NCBI GenBank assembly: GCA_016795505.1
Contig: JAEUHH010000105.1
Location: forward strand, 1-64,000
From: Verrucomicrobiales bacterium
GTDB taxonomy: Bacteria > Verrucomicrobiota > Verrucomicrobiia > Verrucomicrobiales > DEV007
DNA: 64,000 nt
Direction of reading: 5' to 3'
Below are positions 16,459-25,300 of this stretch, in pieces. Numbering within the stretch: the stretch's first letter is position 1; each line of letters starts with the position of its first letter. A model generated the notes under the pieces. The model did no database searches. It had not been told where the DNA came from and saw nothing but the letters and a program-made list of their open reading frames with translations. The translations under genes and the position numbers were made by a program.

Positions 16459-17981
16459 TGGACTCCCACTCCCCCCAATCCCAGACCTTTTCCGATACCT
16501 ACGGTGCCGATGGCCGGCTGTCCCAGTCCGCCGCCGATGCCCTGGTCGCCTCAGCCTACCGACACGACTGTGCTGATGCCGATGTATTGCTCGAGGGAGT
16601 CAGCCTCGCCGATCTCGCCCACGCACTCGCCCTGATCGAGTGCGGCGCCATCCCTGCGACAGTGGCCCCCCGGCTGCTCCGCGGATTGCTGGAACTGCAC
16701 GCCATCCCCATCGCGGAATTTCCCATCCGTCCCGAACTGGGCGATGTCTACAACAGCCGCGAAGCCCTGCTCAAGGAGCGCATCGGCCACGACTCCGGCT
16801 GGCTCCATGCCGGTCGGCCGCGGCGGGAGGCGGTGAATATCGGCTACCTCATTGCCGTGCGCGACCGCATCGCCCGCCTCATGCAATCGCACGCGGCACT
16901 CGGCTTCGCGTTCACCGATCGGGCGGAGGAGCACATCGGCACCCTGATGCCGGACTTCACCTATCTCCACCACGCGCACCCCACCAGCCTCGGCCACTAC
17001 CTCCTCACCTATGCCCAGCCGATGCGGCGCGACCTCGACCGGCTCTCCGCCGTCCACGCGCGGGTCAATGCCAGCCCCGCCGGCTCCGGCAGCGTCAACG
17101 GCACCCGCCTGCCGATCGACCGGGCGCGCCTCGCCAGCCGGCTTGGCTTTTCCTCGGTGGCCATTCACACCCGCGACGCCATGTGGCAGCCCGATGTGCC
17201 GATCGAGTGCATCTCGGCAGCCGTGACCCTGATGGTGAATCTCGACCGCTTCGCCGAGGAATTGCAGATCTGGGGCACGGCGGAATTCGACTTCGCCGAC
17301 CTGCCCGATTCCCTGTCACGCTCCAGCGTGATCATGCCGCAGAAAAAGAACCCCTATCCGCTGGCTTACATTCGTGGTCTGACCGGGCATCTCCTGGGAA
17401 AAACGGCCAGCTTCGCCGCCGTGGGCAAGACCTTTTCCGGCAATCCCGACAGCCGGGTCTTCATCTACGGCGAGTTGCCGCGCTCGCTGGACCGCGTCGC
17501 CGAGGCGGTGAACCTGTTCGCCGCGGTGATCACGGGATTCACCCCCCATTTGCCCCGCATGCGGCGCGGCCTCGACGAGGGCTATCCCGAGGCCACCGAT
17601 CTCGCCGACCACCTCATGCTGGCGCAGGAGATGGACTACCGCACCGCGCACCATCTCGTCGGACGGGCCATCCGGCTCGCCATTGATGAGAGTCATGCGG
17701 GACCGCTCACAGGCGCCCACCTCGACCGGGCCGCCGACGCGCTCGGCATCGGGCGCCCCGGCCTCACTGACGACGCCCTGGCCACCATCACGGCGCCGGA
17801 TAGCATCGTCGCCAGCCGCGAGGGCATCGGCGGGGCCGCGCCCGACCGGGTGCGCGACATGATCGCCGACGCGCGTAGCCACTTCGACGCCGCCCGCCAC
17901 GAAGCCGCGCGGCTCCTCACCCAGACCGCCAGCAGCAAGGCCGAACTCCTGGCCGAAGCCACCCGACTTTCCCAATCCTGA
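16458..17981 (+). CDS. Argininosuccinate-lyase-like enzyme (aspartase/fumarase superfamily), candidate phosphosulfolactate lyase
   Basis: A 507-residue protein aligning along its length with ArgH. Shared: ELGDVYNSREALLKERIG, HHAHPTSLGHYLLTYAQPM (residues about 172-190) and the superfamily signature SSVIMPQKKNP (about 288-298). Changed: ArgH has TGRSRNDQ for argininosuccinate binding, here AGRPRREA (about 117-124). ArgH has NSLDAVSDRD, here SVAIHTRD. The Glu after the signature (PDxLELIRG) is replaced (PYPLAYIRG). These losses argue against argininosuccinate. Bacterial coenzyme M synthesis uses a superfamily member to eliminate phosphate from phosphosulfolactate, giving sulfoacrylate. A ComA homologue is the next gene, 11 bases away, which makes this reaction the best guess. 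Confidence 0.85.
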   Translation: MDSHSPQSQTFSDTYGADGRLSQSAADALVASAYRHDCADADVLLEGVSLADLAHALALIECGAIPATVAPRLLRGLLELHAIPIAEFPIRPELGDVYNSREALLKERIGHDSGWLHAGRPRREAVNIGYLIAVRDRIARLMQSHAALGFAFTDRAEEHIGTLMPDFTYLHHAHPTSLGHYLLTYAQPMRRDLDRLSAVHARVNASPAGSGSVNGTRLPIDRARLASRLGFSSVAIHTRDAMWQPDVPIECISAAVTLMVNLDRFAEELQIWGTAEFDFADLPDSLSRSSVIMPQKKNPYPLAYIRGLTGHLLGKTASFAAVGKTFSGNPDSRVFIYGELPRSLDRVAEAVNLFAAVITGFTPHLPRMRRGLDEGYPEATDLADHLMLAQEMDYRTAHHLVGRAIRLAIDESHAGPLTGAHLDRAADALGIGRPGLTDDALATITAPDSIVASREGIGGAAPDRVRDMIADARSHFDAARHEAARLLTQTASSKAELLAEATRLSQS

Positions 17982-17992
17982 ATCCAGATCCC

Positions 17993-18766
17993 ATGCAAAC
18001 CGTCACCTTCCTCAATCTCCCCGAGCGCACCCCGCAGCCCCGCGAAACCGGCATCAGCATGGTCATCGACAGCGGCCTCGTGCCCGCCGAGATCGATGGC
18101 CTGCTCGCCAACGGTCGCGGGCTCGTCGATTACGTGAAGCTCGGCTGGGGCACCGCCGTGGTGACACCGCTGCTGCGGGAAAAGCTCGAAGTCTACTCCC
18201 GCCACGGCGTGCCGGTGTGTTTCGGCGGCACCTTCTTTGAGATCGCCTACCTCCAGGGCAAGGTCGACGACTACATCGCCTTCGCCAAGGACCTCGGCAT
18301 CACCATGATGGAGATCTCCGACGGCAGCATCGAGATGCCCGCCGAGGAAAAGCTGCGCCAGATCGAGCGATTCGCGCGCGATTTCCGCGTCCTGTCCGAA
18401 TTCGGCAGCAAGGATGTCGCCGTAGTCCATGCGCCCAGCAAGTGGGTACGAAACATGAAGGCCGAACTGGAGGCCGGCGCCTGGAAATCCATCGCCGAGG
18501 GCCGCGAGTCCGGCACCGCGGGCATGTACCGTGACACCAGCGAGCTGAGAACCGGCCTCGTCGACGAAATCGTGGAAAACATTCCCCAGGAAAGCCTGCT
18601 CTGGGAGGCGCCGCAGAAGCATCAGCAGGCCTGGTTCATCAAAAAATTCGGCCCCAACGTGAATCTTGGCAACATCGCCGCCCGCGACATCATCCCGCTG
18701 GAAACCCTGCGCCTCGGCCTTCGCGGCGACACCCTGCAACACTTCCACGGTGCCCGCCCGGCCTGA
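17993..18766 (+). CDS. comA: Phosphosulfolactate synthase family protein (ComA)
   Basis: A 257-residue protein, the usual ComA length, matching the family from end to end: GLVDYVKLGWGTAVV (residues about 42-56), CFGGTFFEIAYLQGKVDDY, EISDGSIEMPAEEK and the signature WEAPQKHQQAWFIKKFG, then NVNLGNIAARD and LETLRLGLRGDTL. ComA joins sulfite to phosphoenolpyruvate to give phosphosulfolactate, the first step of coenzyme M synthesis in methanogens and Xanthobacter and of sulfolactate formation in Bacillus. No other coenzyme M or sulfolactate-specific gene (ComB-type phosphatase, ComC-type dehydrogenase) is nearby. The flanking lyase and reductase suggest a different end product. Confidence 0.92.
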   Translation: MQTVTFLNLPERTPQPRETGISMVIDSGLVPAEIDGLLANGRGLVDYVKLGWGTAVVTPLLREKLEVYSRHGVPVCFGGTFFEIAYLQGKVDDYIAFAKDLGITMMEISDGSIEMPAEEKLRQIERFARDFRVLSEFGSKDVAVVHAPSKWVRNMKAELEAGAWKSIAEGRESGTAGMYRDTSELRTGLVDEIVENIPQESLLWEAPQKHQQAWFIKKFGPNVNLGNIAARDIIPLETLRLGLRGDTLQHFHGARPA

Positions 18767-18778
18767 GCCACACCTGCG

Positions 18779-19912
18779 ATGGGGCTTTACCGATACCTGC
18801 TGGCAGCCGCGGTGGTCATCGGCCACTCCGCCCCCATTCCCGGCCTCCCGCTCGTCGGCGGAGGCCTGGCGGTGAAGCTCTTTTTCATCGTATCGGGCTT
18901 CTACATGGGCCTGATCCTGACGGAGAAATATCAGCCGCTCCCCGGTGGCCTGCGCCTTTTCTACTCAAATCGCCTCCTCCGCATCTTCCCCATCTTCTGG
19001 CTCGTTCTGGCCATCGAACTGGTCGTCGCGATCGCCTTTCACCGCCTTTCCGATGCCGGAGATCCCTGGCTGGCCCTCAATGCCTCCCTGATCGACGAGG
19101 GGCAATACGGAGCTTTGGCCGCCCTCGTGGTTTCCCAATTCACCTTGCTCGGCACGGAGATCGTGTCGTTGCTCAATTGGCAGGCCGGCTCCGGATTCGA
19201 CTGGCACGCCGCCACCCCGTCCGGAGCGGAGACCGTGCGCGGATGGCGCTTTCTCCTCATGCCGCACACCTGGACGCTGGCCTGCGAGCTGTTCTTCTAC
19301 GCGCTGGTGCCCTGGCTCAACCGCCTCCCGACGGCCGCCCTCGCCGGCATCGTGGGCGGAAACATCGTGATTGCCCGATTGCTTCCCCACTGGATCGATC
19401 CCGCGCTGGCCGAGGTCGCCACCGACTCCTTCGCCCCGCTGCAGCTCGGATTCTTCGCCGCCGGCCTGCTGGCGTATCGTCTCTATGCCAGACACGACGC
19501 CCGACTGGAAAAGGGTCCGGTCGGGACACTCCTCATCGCCGGTCTGGCGGTCGCCGTGATCGGCTTCAACCAGATCGCCGCCATCAGCCACAAGCTCGGG
19601 CTCTGGTCGCTCCTCCTCCTAGGCACCCTCGCCCTGCCCATCCTCTTCGCCCGCACCAGCCGCCTGCGGTGGGATCGACGCATCGGCGATCTTTCCTACC
19701 CGCTCTACCTGGTCCACGCGGTGGTCATCATGGCCCTGCACCGGCTCGTGCCGGCTGAGGTCCCGGTGTTGGGAGATTTTTTCAAACACCCCGCATTCCC
19801 CCTCGGGGCCGTCGCCCTGTCCACGCTGCTCGCCTGGACCCTGGAAACGACGCTGGACCGGAGGCTCGATCAACTGCGCCAGCGCCGCGTGGCCGAAAGC
19901 CGATCGCACTAA
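18779..19912 (+). CDS. Acyltransferase 3 family integral membrane protein
   Basis: A 377-residue polytopic protein with about ten hydrophobic segments. Family marks: the N-terminal His motif AAAVVIGHSAPIP, FFIVSGFYMGLIL, the Arg-containing FYSNRLLRIFPIFWLVLAIE, and PHTWTLACELFFYALVPWL in the middle. Acyltransferase 3 proteins add acyl groups to extracytoplasmic sugars or move modified groups across the membrane. It starts 12 bases after comA and ends the operon, its stop overlapping that of the convergent ECF sigma gene by three bases. It may finish decoration of a surface glycan. Confidence 0.88.
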   Translation: MGLYRYLLAAAVVIGHSAPIPGLPLVGGGLAVKLFFIVSGFYMGLILTEKYQPLPGGLRLFYSNRLLRIFPIFWLVLAIELVVAIAFHRLSDAGDPWLALNASLIDEGQYGALAALVVSQFTLLGTEIVSLLNWQAGSGFDWHAATPSGAETVRGWRFLLMPHTWTLACELFFYALVPWLNRLPTAALAGIVGGNIVIARLLPHWIDPALAEVATDSFAPLQLGFFAAGLLAYRLYARHDARLEKGPVGTLLIAGLAVAVIGFNQIAAISHKLGLWSLLLLGTLALPILFARTSRLRWDRRIGDLSYPLYLVHAVVIMALHRLVPAEVPVLGDFFKHPAFPLGAVALSTLLAWTLETTLDRRLDQLRQRRVAESRSH

Positions 19913-20535
19913 GCCGCCAAACGCGTCGCCCGCGCGGCGCCGGCTTCCTCGCCGAGCCAGATCGGCCCCAGTTGGTCGCGCAGGACCTGCTTGGCCCGAT
20001 GGATCAACACCCAGAGGTTCGCTTTGGAGATATTCAGCGCCCGGGTGATCTCCTCGGTGGTCCGACCCTGGATCTCGCGCATCCGGAAGGCCCGGCCCAT
20101 CGTGCCGGGCAGCCGTTCCACCGCCTCGTCCAACAGGGCCAGCATCTCGGCGCGATCGGCCGCCGTGTCGGGATCGAAGGTGTCGCGGTGATCTGCCCGG
20201 TTTTCCAACCAGGGTGTGCCGCCGCTCTCCTCGCGCTCTTCGTCGAAATCGCCCGCCAGGGTCAGCGGACGCCGCGCCACCCGGCGCCAGTGGTCGACGA
20301 TCTTGTTGCGCAGCACACCGGTCAGCCAGGTGCGCTCCGCGCAGTCGCCCCGAAACGAAGCCCGCGCATTCCAAGCGGACAGAAATGTGTCCTGAACGAG
20401 ATCCTCGGCAGTTCCGTGATCTTTCACCCGCGACAGCGCGAACCGCAGCAGGTAGTCCCCGTGCAACTCGCTCCAGCGTGCGGGATCGAGGGCATGACGG
20501 GCGTTGGCGGTGAGAGACAAGGACATGGCATTCAT
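19909..20535 (-). CDS. ECF-type RNA polymerase sigma factor
   Basis: A 208-residue protein with region 2 (YLLRFALSRVKDHGTAEDLV, QDTFLSAWNARASFRGDCAE, TWLTGVLRNKIVDHWRR) and region 4 (LPGTMGRAFRMREIQGRTTE then ITRALNISKANLWVLIHRAK), joined by an acidic linker. It is of the group often paired with zinc-finger anti-sigma factors, but none is adjacent in the window. The gene is convergent with the sulfonate operon. Upstream lies a 16-base site matching the operator in front of the TetR gene, suggesting TetR control. An ATG three codons downstream (MSLSL) is a possible start. Confidence 0.87.
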   Translation of the reverse strand: MNAMSLSLTANARHALDPARWSELHGDYLLRFALSRVKDHGTAEDLVQDTFLSAWNARASFRGDCAERTWLTGVLRNKIVDHWRRVARRPLTLAGDFDEEREESGGTPWLENRADHRDTFDPDTAADRAEMLALLDEAVERLPGTMGRAFRMREIQGRTTEEITRALNISKANLWVLIHRAKQVLRDQLGPIWLGEEAGAARATRLAA

Positions 20536-20564
20536 GATTTCAGCGTGTTGAATGAGAGATTAAA

Positions 20565-20580
20565 CAGACCGTTCTGTCTG
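20565..20580. promoter_or_regulatory. Putative TetR operator in front of the ECF sigma gene
   Basis: CAGACCGTTCTGTCTG has arms CAGAC and GTCTG separated by six bases. Its reverse complement, CAGACAGAACGGTCTG, agrees at 13 of 16 positions with the site before the TetR gene. It sits 30 bases upstream of the sigma start. Confidence 0.65.
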
Positions 20581-20597
20581 ATTGGAGTGAAATTTTT

Positions 20598-21182
20598 TTA
20601 GCTGGCAGTGGGATCCGACTCGCGGGCGCACAATTCACCGGCCGCCGCGCGGGCTGCCTCGACCGGCCAGAGCGACCGCAGGTTCTGTCCCTCCACCGTC
20701 GCGCCGGAAAACAACAGGAACAGGGTGTCACCCAACGCCTTGGCGCGTCGCCCCGTCGGACACAGTTCCGCGGTGAGTTTGTGGAAAAATGCCCGGATCG
20801 CGAGCTTGTGACTTTCGATTTTCTCCCGGATGCAGGCGCACTCCTCGTCGATCACCGCCCCGGTATTCGTGTAGGGGCATCCGCGGAAGTCGTTCTCTTC
20901 CAGAAACTGGCCCAAACCCACAAAATACCGGTCGATCTTTTCGGCCGGAGCCAGATCCGAATCCAGAATCTCCTGCCGGACGCGCTCCGAGCGTTCGTGC
21001 ACCGCCTTCAGCCATTCCGTGCACAGCGACTCCTTCGACGGAAAATGCTGGTAGAAAGTCGCCTTGGCCGTATCGGCCTTGTCGATGATCTCGTTGATCC
21101 CGACCTCGGAATAGCCGCGCTCCTGGAAAAGCTGCGAAGCGGTTTCCAGAATGCGATCGCGGGCGCTGGATCGTTTGATCAT
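20598..21182 (-). CDS. TetR-family transcriptional regulator
   Basis: A 194-residue protein. The N-terminal helix-turn-helix is canonical: RDRILETASQLFQERGYSEV, GINEIIDKADTAKATFYQHF, PSKESLC. The C-terminal ligand domain carries Cys residues (RGCPYTNTGAVIDEECACI) as in the AcrR/NemR-like group that includes thiol-reactive sensors; this is only a resemblance. It likely represses itself at 21197-21212 and the ECF sigma gene downstream at 20565-20580. Confidence 0.93.
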   Translation of the reverse strand: MIKRSSARDRILETASQLFQERGYSEVGINEIIDKADTAKATFYQHFPSKESLCTEWLKAVHERSERVRQEILDSDLAPAEKIDRYFVGLGQFLEENDFRGCPYTNTGAVIDEECACIREKIESHKLAIRAFFHKLTAELCPTGRRAKALGDTLFLLFSGATVEGQNLRSLWPVEAARAAAGELCARESDPTAS

Positions 21183-21196
21183 GCCTCAATCATAAA

Positions 21197-21212
21197 CAGA
21201 CAGACTTGTCTG
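21197..21212. promoter_or_regulatory. Putative TetR autoregulatory operator
   Basis: CAGACAGACTTGTCTG, with arms CAGAC and GTCTG six bases apart, lies 15 bases upstream of the tetR start. Shape and position are typical of TetR self-repression, and it matches the site before the neighbouring sigma gene. Confidence 0.7.
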
Positions 21213-21320
21213 TAAAGTGCTTTTTTCTCATTCACCCGAAAATTTTCTGATTTCCTCCCGTCCGCGGAAAGTTCCCACGTTCCCGGCTTGAAGGTCAGAG
21301 GCAGCGAGGCCAATGTGGCG

Positions 21321-21378
21321 GGCTTTCCGATGCAACCCTGTTTCATCTCCGATGATACCCTGTCTGATCGGAAAGCCC
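21321..21378. repeat. Palindromic repeat, intergenic copy
   Basis: GGCTTTCCGATGCAACCCTG, TTTCATCTCCGATGATACCC and TGTCTGATCGGAAAGCC form an inverted repeat whose outer arms (GGCTTTCCGAT / ATCGGAAAGCC) pair perfectly. It lies between the divergent tetR and methyltransferase genes, close upstream of the latter. The minus-strand frame reads FPIRQGIIGDETGLHRK, the same peptide as in the intragenic copies. Confidence 0.87.
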
Positions 21379-21427
21379 GGGCGTTCTCTCCGTCTCGTCC
21401 CGCGTGCTTCGTCCGAACTTTTTTCTG

Positions 21428-22294
21428 ATGCCCCCCTCCGACAGCAGCAATCTGCTCCCCGGCTTTGAACTGCCAAAGCCACCGCTCAAGACTCGATTCG
21501 ACCTGCATCGGGGCGACTGCATCGCGGGGATGGAGCGACTGCCGGCGGAGTCGGTGAACGTGGTGGTGACTTCGCCGCCCTACAATCTCGGCATCGACTA
21601 CGGCACCTATCAGGACGACCTGTCGGAATCGGCCTACCTCGACTGGACGCTGCGCTGGGTGGAGGGCGTGAAGCGGGTGCTCCGGGCGGACGGCTCCCTC
21701 TTTCTCAACATCGGAGGCAGCGCCAAGCAGCCCTGGCTCCCCCTGCTGGTGCCGCTGGCCCTGCGCGATACGCTGGTGCTGCAGAACACGATTCACTGGA
21801 TCAAATCGATCACCATCGAGTCGGGCGATGCCGAGCCGGTGTCGGTTGGTCACTTCAAGCCGATCAACTCGAAGCGTTATCTGAACGACTGCCATGAGTA
21901 CGTCTATCACTTCACCAAGTACGGCGACGTGCCGGTGGACCGGCTCGCCATCGGCGTGCCCTACGCGGACAAGAGCAACATCGCCCGCTGGCAGCACACC
22001 GCGGGTCGCGACCGGCGCTGTCGTGGCAATGCCTGGTTCGTCCCCTACGAGACAATCAAGGAACGATCAAAGGATCGGCCGCATCCGGCCACGTTTCCGG
22101 TGAAGCTGGCTGACTACTGCGTGCGCCTGATCGGCAAGGCACCGGAGGAGGTGACGATGCTCGATCCGTTCCTCGGCATCGGCCACGCGGCCGTCGCAGC
22201 AGCCGAACTGGAGGTGGCGCATTTCATCGGCTACGAGATCGACGATGTGTATCTGTCCGCCGCCTGCGAGCGACTCGGGGTCAAGCCGATCTGA
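21428..22294 (+). CDS. Orphan site-specific DNA methyltransferase
   Basis: A 288-residue amino-methyltransferase. Motif IV VVVTSPPYNLGIDYG is near residue 45, and motif I (LDPFLGIGHAAVAAAELEVA) is near the C-terminus, giving the beta-class order IV - target recognition - I. SPPY-type motifs occur in N4-cytosine and some N6-adenine enzymes, so the modified base is not decided. No restriction endonuclease gene flanks it, so it is probably a solitary epigenetic methylase or a relic of a restriction system. A GTG start at 21404 is possible; the ATG at 21428 was preferred. Confidence 0.88.
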   Translation: MPPSDSSNLLPGFELPKPPLKTRFDLHRGDCIAGMERLPAESVNVVVTSPPYNLGIDYGTYQDDLSESAYLDWTLRWVEGVKRVLRADGSLFLNIGGSAKQPWLPLLVPLALRDTLVLQNTIHWIKSITIESGDAEPVSVGHFKPINSKRYLNDCHEYVYHFTKYGDVPVDRLAIGVPYADKSNIARWQHTAGRDRRCRGNAWFVPYETIKERSKDRPHPATFPVKLADYCVRLIGKAPEEVTMLDPFLGIGHAAVAAAELEVAHFIGYEIDDVYLSAACERLGVKPI

Positions 22295-22383
22295 GATGGA
22301 CGCGAACGCGCCTCCACCGGCAGGGAGAAATGCTGGAGTCAGCCAGTCGCGGGGAATAAGATTCCAGCACGTGATTCTCCCCC

Positions 22384-25300
22384 ATGCCCGCGACCATGTC
22401 ACTCCTGCGCCGAGCCCTACCCCTCCTCTCCCTTTGCCTGCTGTCTCCCGCTCTGCTGACGGCGGCACCGGACGCTCCTCCATCGGCTGGCTATGGTGAG
22501 CAGATTCGTCAGCTACTCCCGGTGGCCTGGTGGAGTTTTGACGACGCGAAGCGGCCGGATCTGGGCGAGATCAGCGGCGAGGTGAAGCTGGGGGTTCCGG
22601 GTCCCGGCGCGAAGGATTTCAAGACGTTCCCGGACACCAACCGGGCGGCCGGCTTTTCGGTGAAGGACGGCAAGGCGGCGGGATTCATCCGCCTGGAGGA
22701 CGTGGGTGCGGGCAGTCAGTTCGATTTCGACAATGGCGACCCGATCACGATCGAAGCGTGGGTGAATGTCGATGCCTCGGTGGCGAAGGGGGCGAACATG
22801 TACGTCCTCGGCAAGGGGCGCACGGGCAATCCGGGAGAGGCGGCGAACAACCAGAACTACGGTTTCCGGCTGTTCGAGAGCGGGGGCTACCTGAACCTGA
22901 GCTGGCTGTTCCGCAGCCGGGACGACGGCGACTCGGCCGGAGACTGGCATCGGTGGGACAGTTCGACGGGATTCAAGGCCGGCACCGGCTGGCATCACGT
23001 GGCGATCGTCTATGTCTTCGGGGAACCGGAGAGTGTGCGCGGTTACATCGATGGGGAGGCTGTCGACGGCGTCTGGAGCAAATCCTACGCGGGGGCAACG
23101 AAGCGACCGCCGGTGATCGACAACGACGAAATCTGGGTGGGCACCTCCGGCGGTCTCAATGCCAGCACGAGCTTTCAGGGCTCGCTGGACGAGGTGGCAC
23201 TGTATCGGCGCGCGCTCACCGCCGAGCAGCTCACGGCGCGGTTTCCGGTCGAGCCCTACACGCCGAAGCTTCCGGAAGGCGGTCTGACCACCGGCAAAGT
23301 GCGGATGGAGATCGTCGAGGAACTGGGCAAGACTGGCAAGTGGCCGAATCGCTTTGCCGAGCCCACCTTGGTCTATGAGGAGGAGGCGTTCGGCTTTTTT
23401 CAGATCCCCCAAAAGTACATCGGCTCGGGCATTCGCGGCGACTGGACCAATCCCTATTTGCTCCGCGCCCTGTCCAAGATCCAGTTGCCCGTCGGCGAGC
23501 AGAAGCTGTTGATCCGGGCGCGAGGAAAGAGCCGGGTCTGGCTCGACGGAAAGATCATCGCCGATCTCGACTATGGCAATCTCGGCGGCGGCGGCCACAA
23601 CGAAGTCGGCGAGCTGGCCGAGGTGAATGGGCAGGAACTGCGCTATCTCGGACCGGGCGACCGCGAAAGGCTGATCTCCGTGACCGGCGATGGCCGGGAG
23701 CATGTGCTCGTCCTCGAGATGATCGCGGGCAACGGCCGGGTGCGGGCCACGCTGGGTGAGACCAGCGTGAGTCTGTTGCGTCCCGACGGGCGATTCGCCC
23801 TGATCGCACCAGGCGGCCGCGATGTCCCCCTGACTGACGCCGGCTGGGAGGCCTACCGCAAGGAACGCACCGCCCATCTCGACACCGTCAATCGCAATCA
23901 ACGGCTCGCGCTGAGGGCCGGCGAGGCGGATTTCTGGGAGAAACGCCACGAATTCGCGCGGAACCATGTCGCTTCCCTTCCCAAGCCGGCGCACGAGAGC
24001 ATCGACGCCTTTCTCGCCGCCTCTTGGGAGGGAGCCAACGCCGCATCGGCTGGCGCGGTCGGCGGGATTGATTTCGGCCGGGAGATCAAGCCCATCCTCG
24101 CGGAGCATTGCTACCGCTGTCACGAGGACAAAGCCAAAGGCGGCCTGCGCCTGAGCGATCGCGAGGCAGCACTGACCGGCGGCGACTCGGGTGAGCCGGC
24201 ATTGGTGCCGGGAAAACCCGACGAGAGCCTGCTGCTGACGCTGATTCACCCCGATGCCGGCGACGACATCATGCCGCCGAAGGGCGACCCGCTACCCGAA
24301 GCGGATCGCCAAAAAATCGCCGAGTGGATCCGGCAGGGCGCCTCCTATGCCAGCGCCGGCAAGAAGATCGAGCCGGCTCCGCTGACTACGGACCTGGACT
24401 TTCTGCGGCGCGTCACCCTCGATACCGTGGGGGTGATCCCCTCCGCGGATGAGATCGCGGCCTTTCTCGCTGAAGATGCCAAAACCCGGCGCGCCACAGC
24501 GATCGACCGGTTGCTCGACGACCCGCGTTGGGCGGATCACTGGACCGCCTACTGGCAGGACGTACTGGCGGAAAATCCCAACATTCTCAAGCCGAGCCTG
24601 AACAATACCGGCCCCTTCCGCTTCTGGATCCATGAGGCGCTGCGGGACGATCTGCCGATGGACCGCTTCGTCACCGAACTGGTGATGATGGAGGGCAGCA
24701 AACTGGGCGGCGGTCCGGCCGGGTTCGCCATGGCGGCACAAAATGACGTGCCCATGGCGGCCAAGGCCCACATTCTCGGGACGGCCTTCCTTGGCGTGGA
24801 GATGCAGTGTGCCCGCTGCCACGACTCGCCTTACCATGAAACGAAGCAGCGGGATCTCTTTGCGATGGCTGCCCTGCTGAACCGCGAACCGATCAAGCTG
24901 CCGGAAACCTCCTCCGTCCCGCTGACCACCTTTGCCGGACGCAAGCCGCTGATCGAGATCACCCTGAAGCCGGGCGAGACGGTCGAGCCGGGATGGCCGG
25001 AGTTGTTTGCCCGCCAGTTCGTCGACGGCATCGATGAGTCGCTGGTGCGGAAGCCGGACGACAGCCGGGAGCGATTCGCCGCCCTCATCACGTCGCCCCG
25101 CAATGAACGCTTCGCGCAGGTGATCGCCAACCGAATCTGGAAACAACTCATGGGGCACGGCATCGTGGAAAATGCCGGCGACTGGGAGTCGTCCAAGCCG
25201 ACCCACCCCGACCTGCTCAATTGGCTCGGCCAGGAATTGACCGCCCACGGCTACAGCGTGAAGCATCTGGCCCGGCTGATCCTGAATTCCGAGGCTTACC

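Noticed and set aside
16458-17981. Annotation as ArgH
   Set aside because: Key argininosuccinate-binding motifs are replaced, and the neighbour is comA rather than argG.
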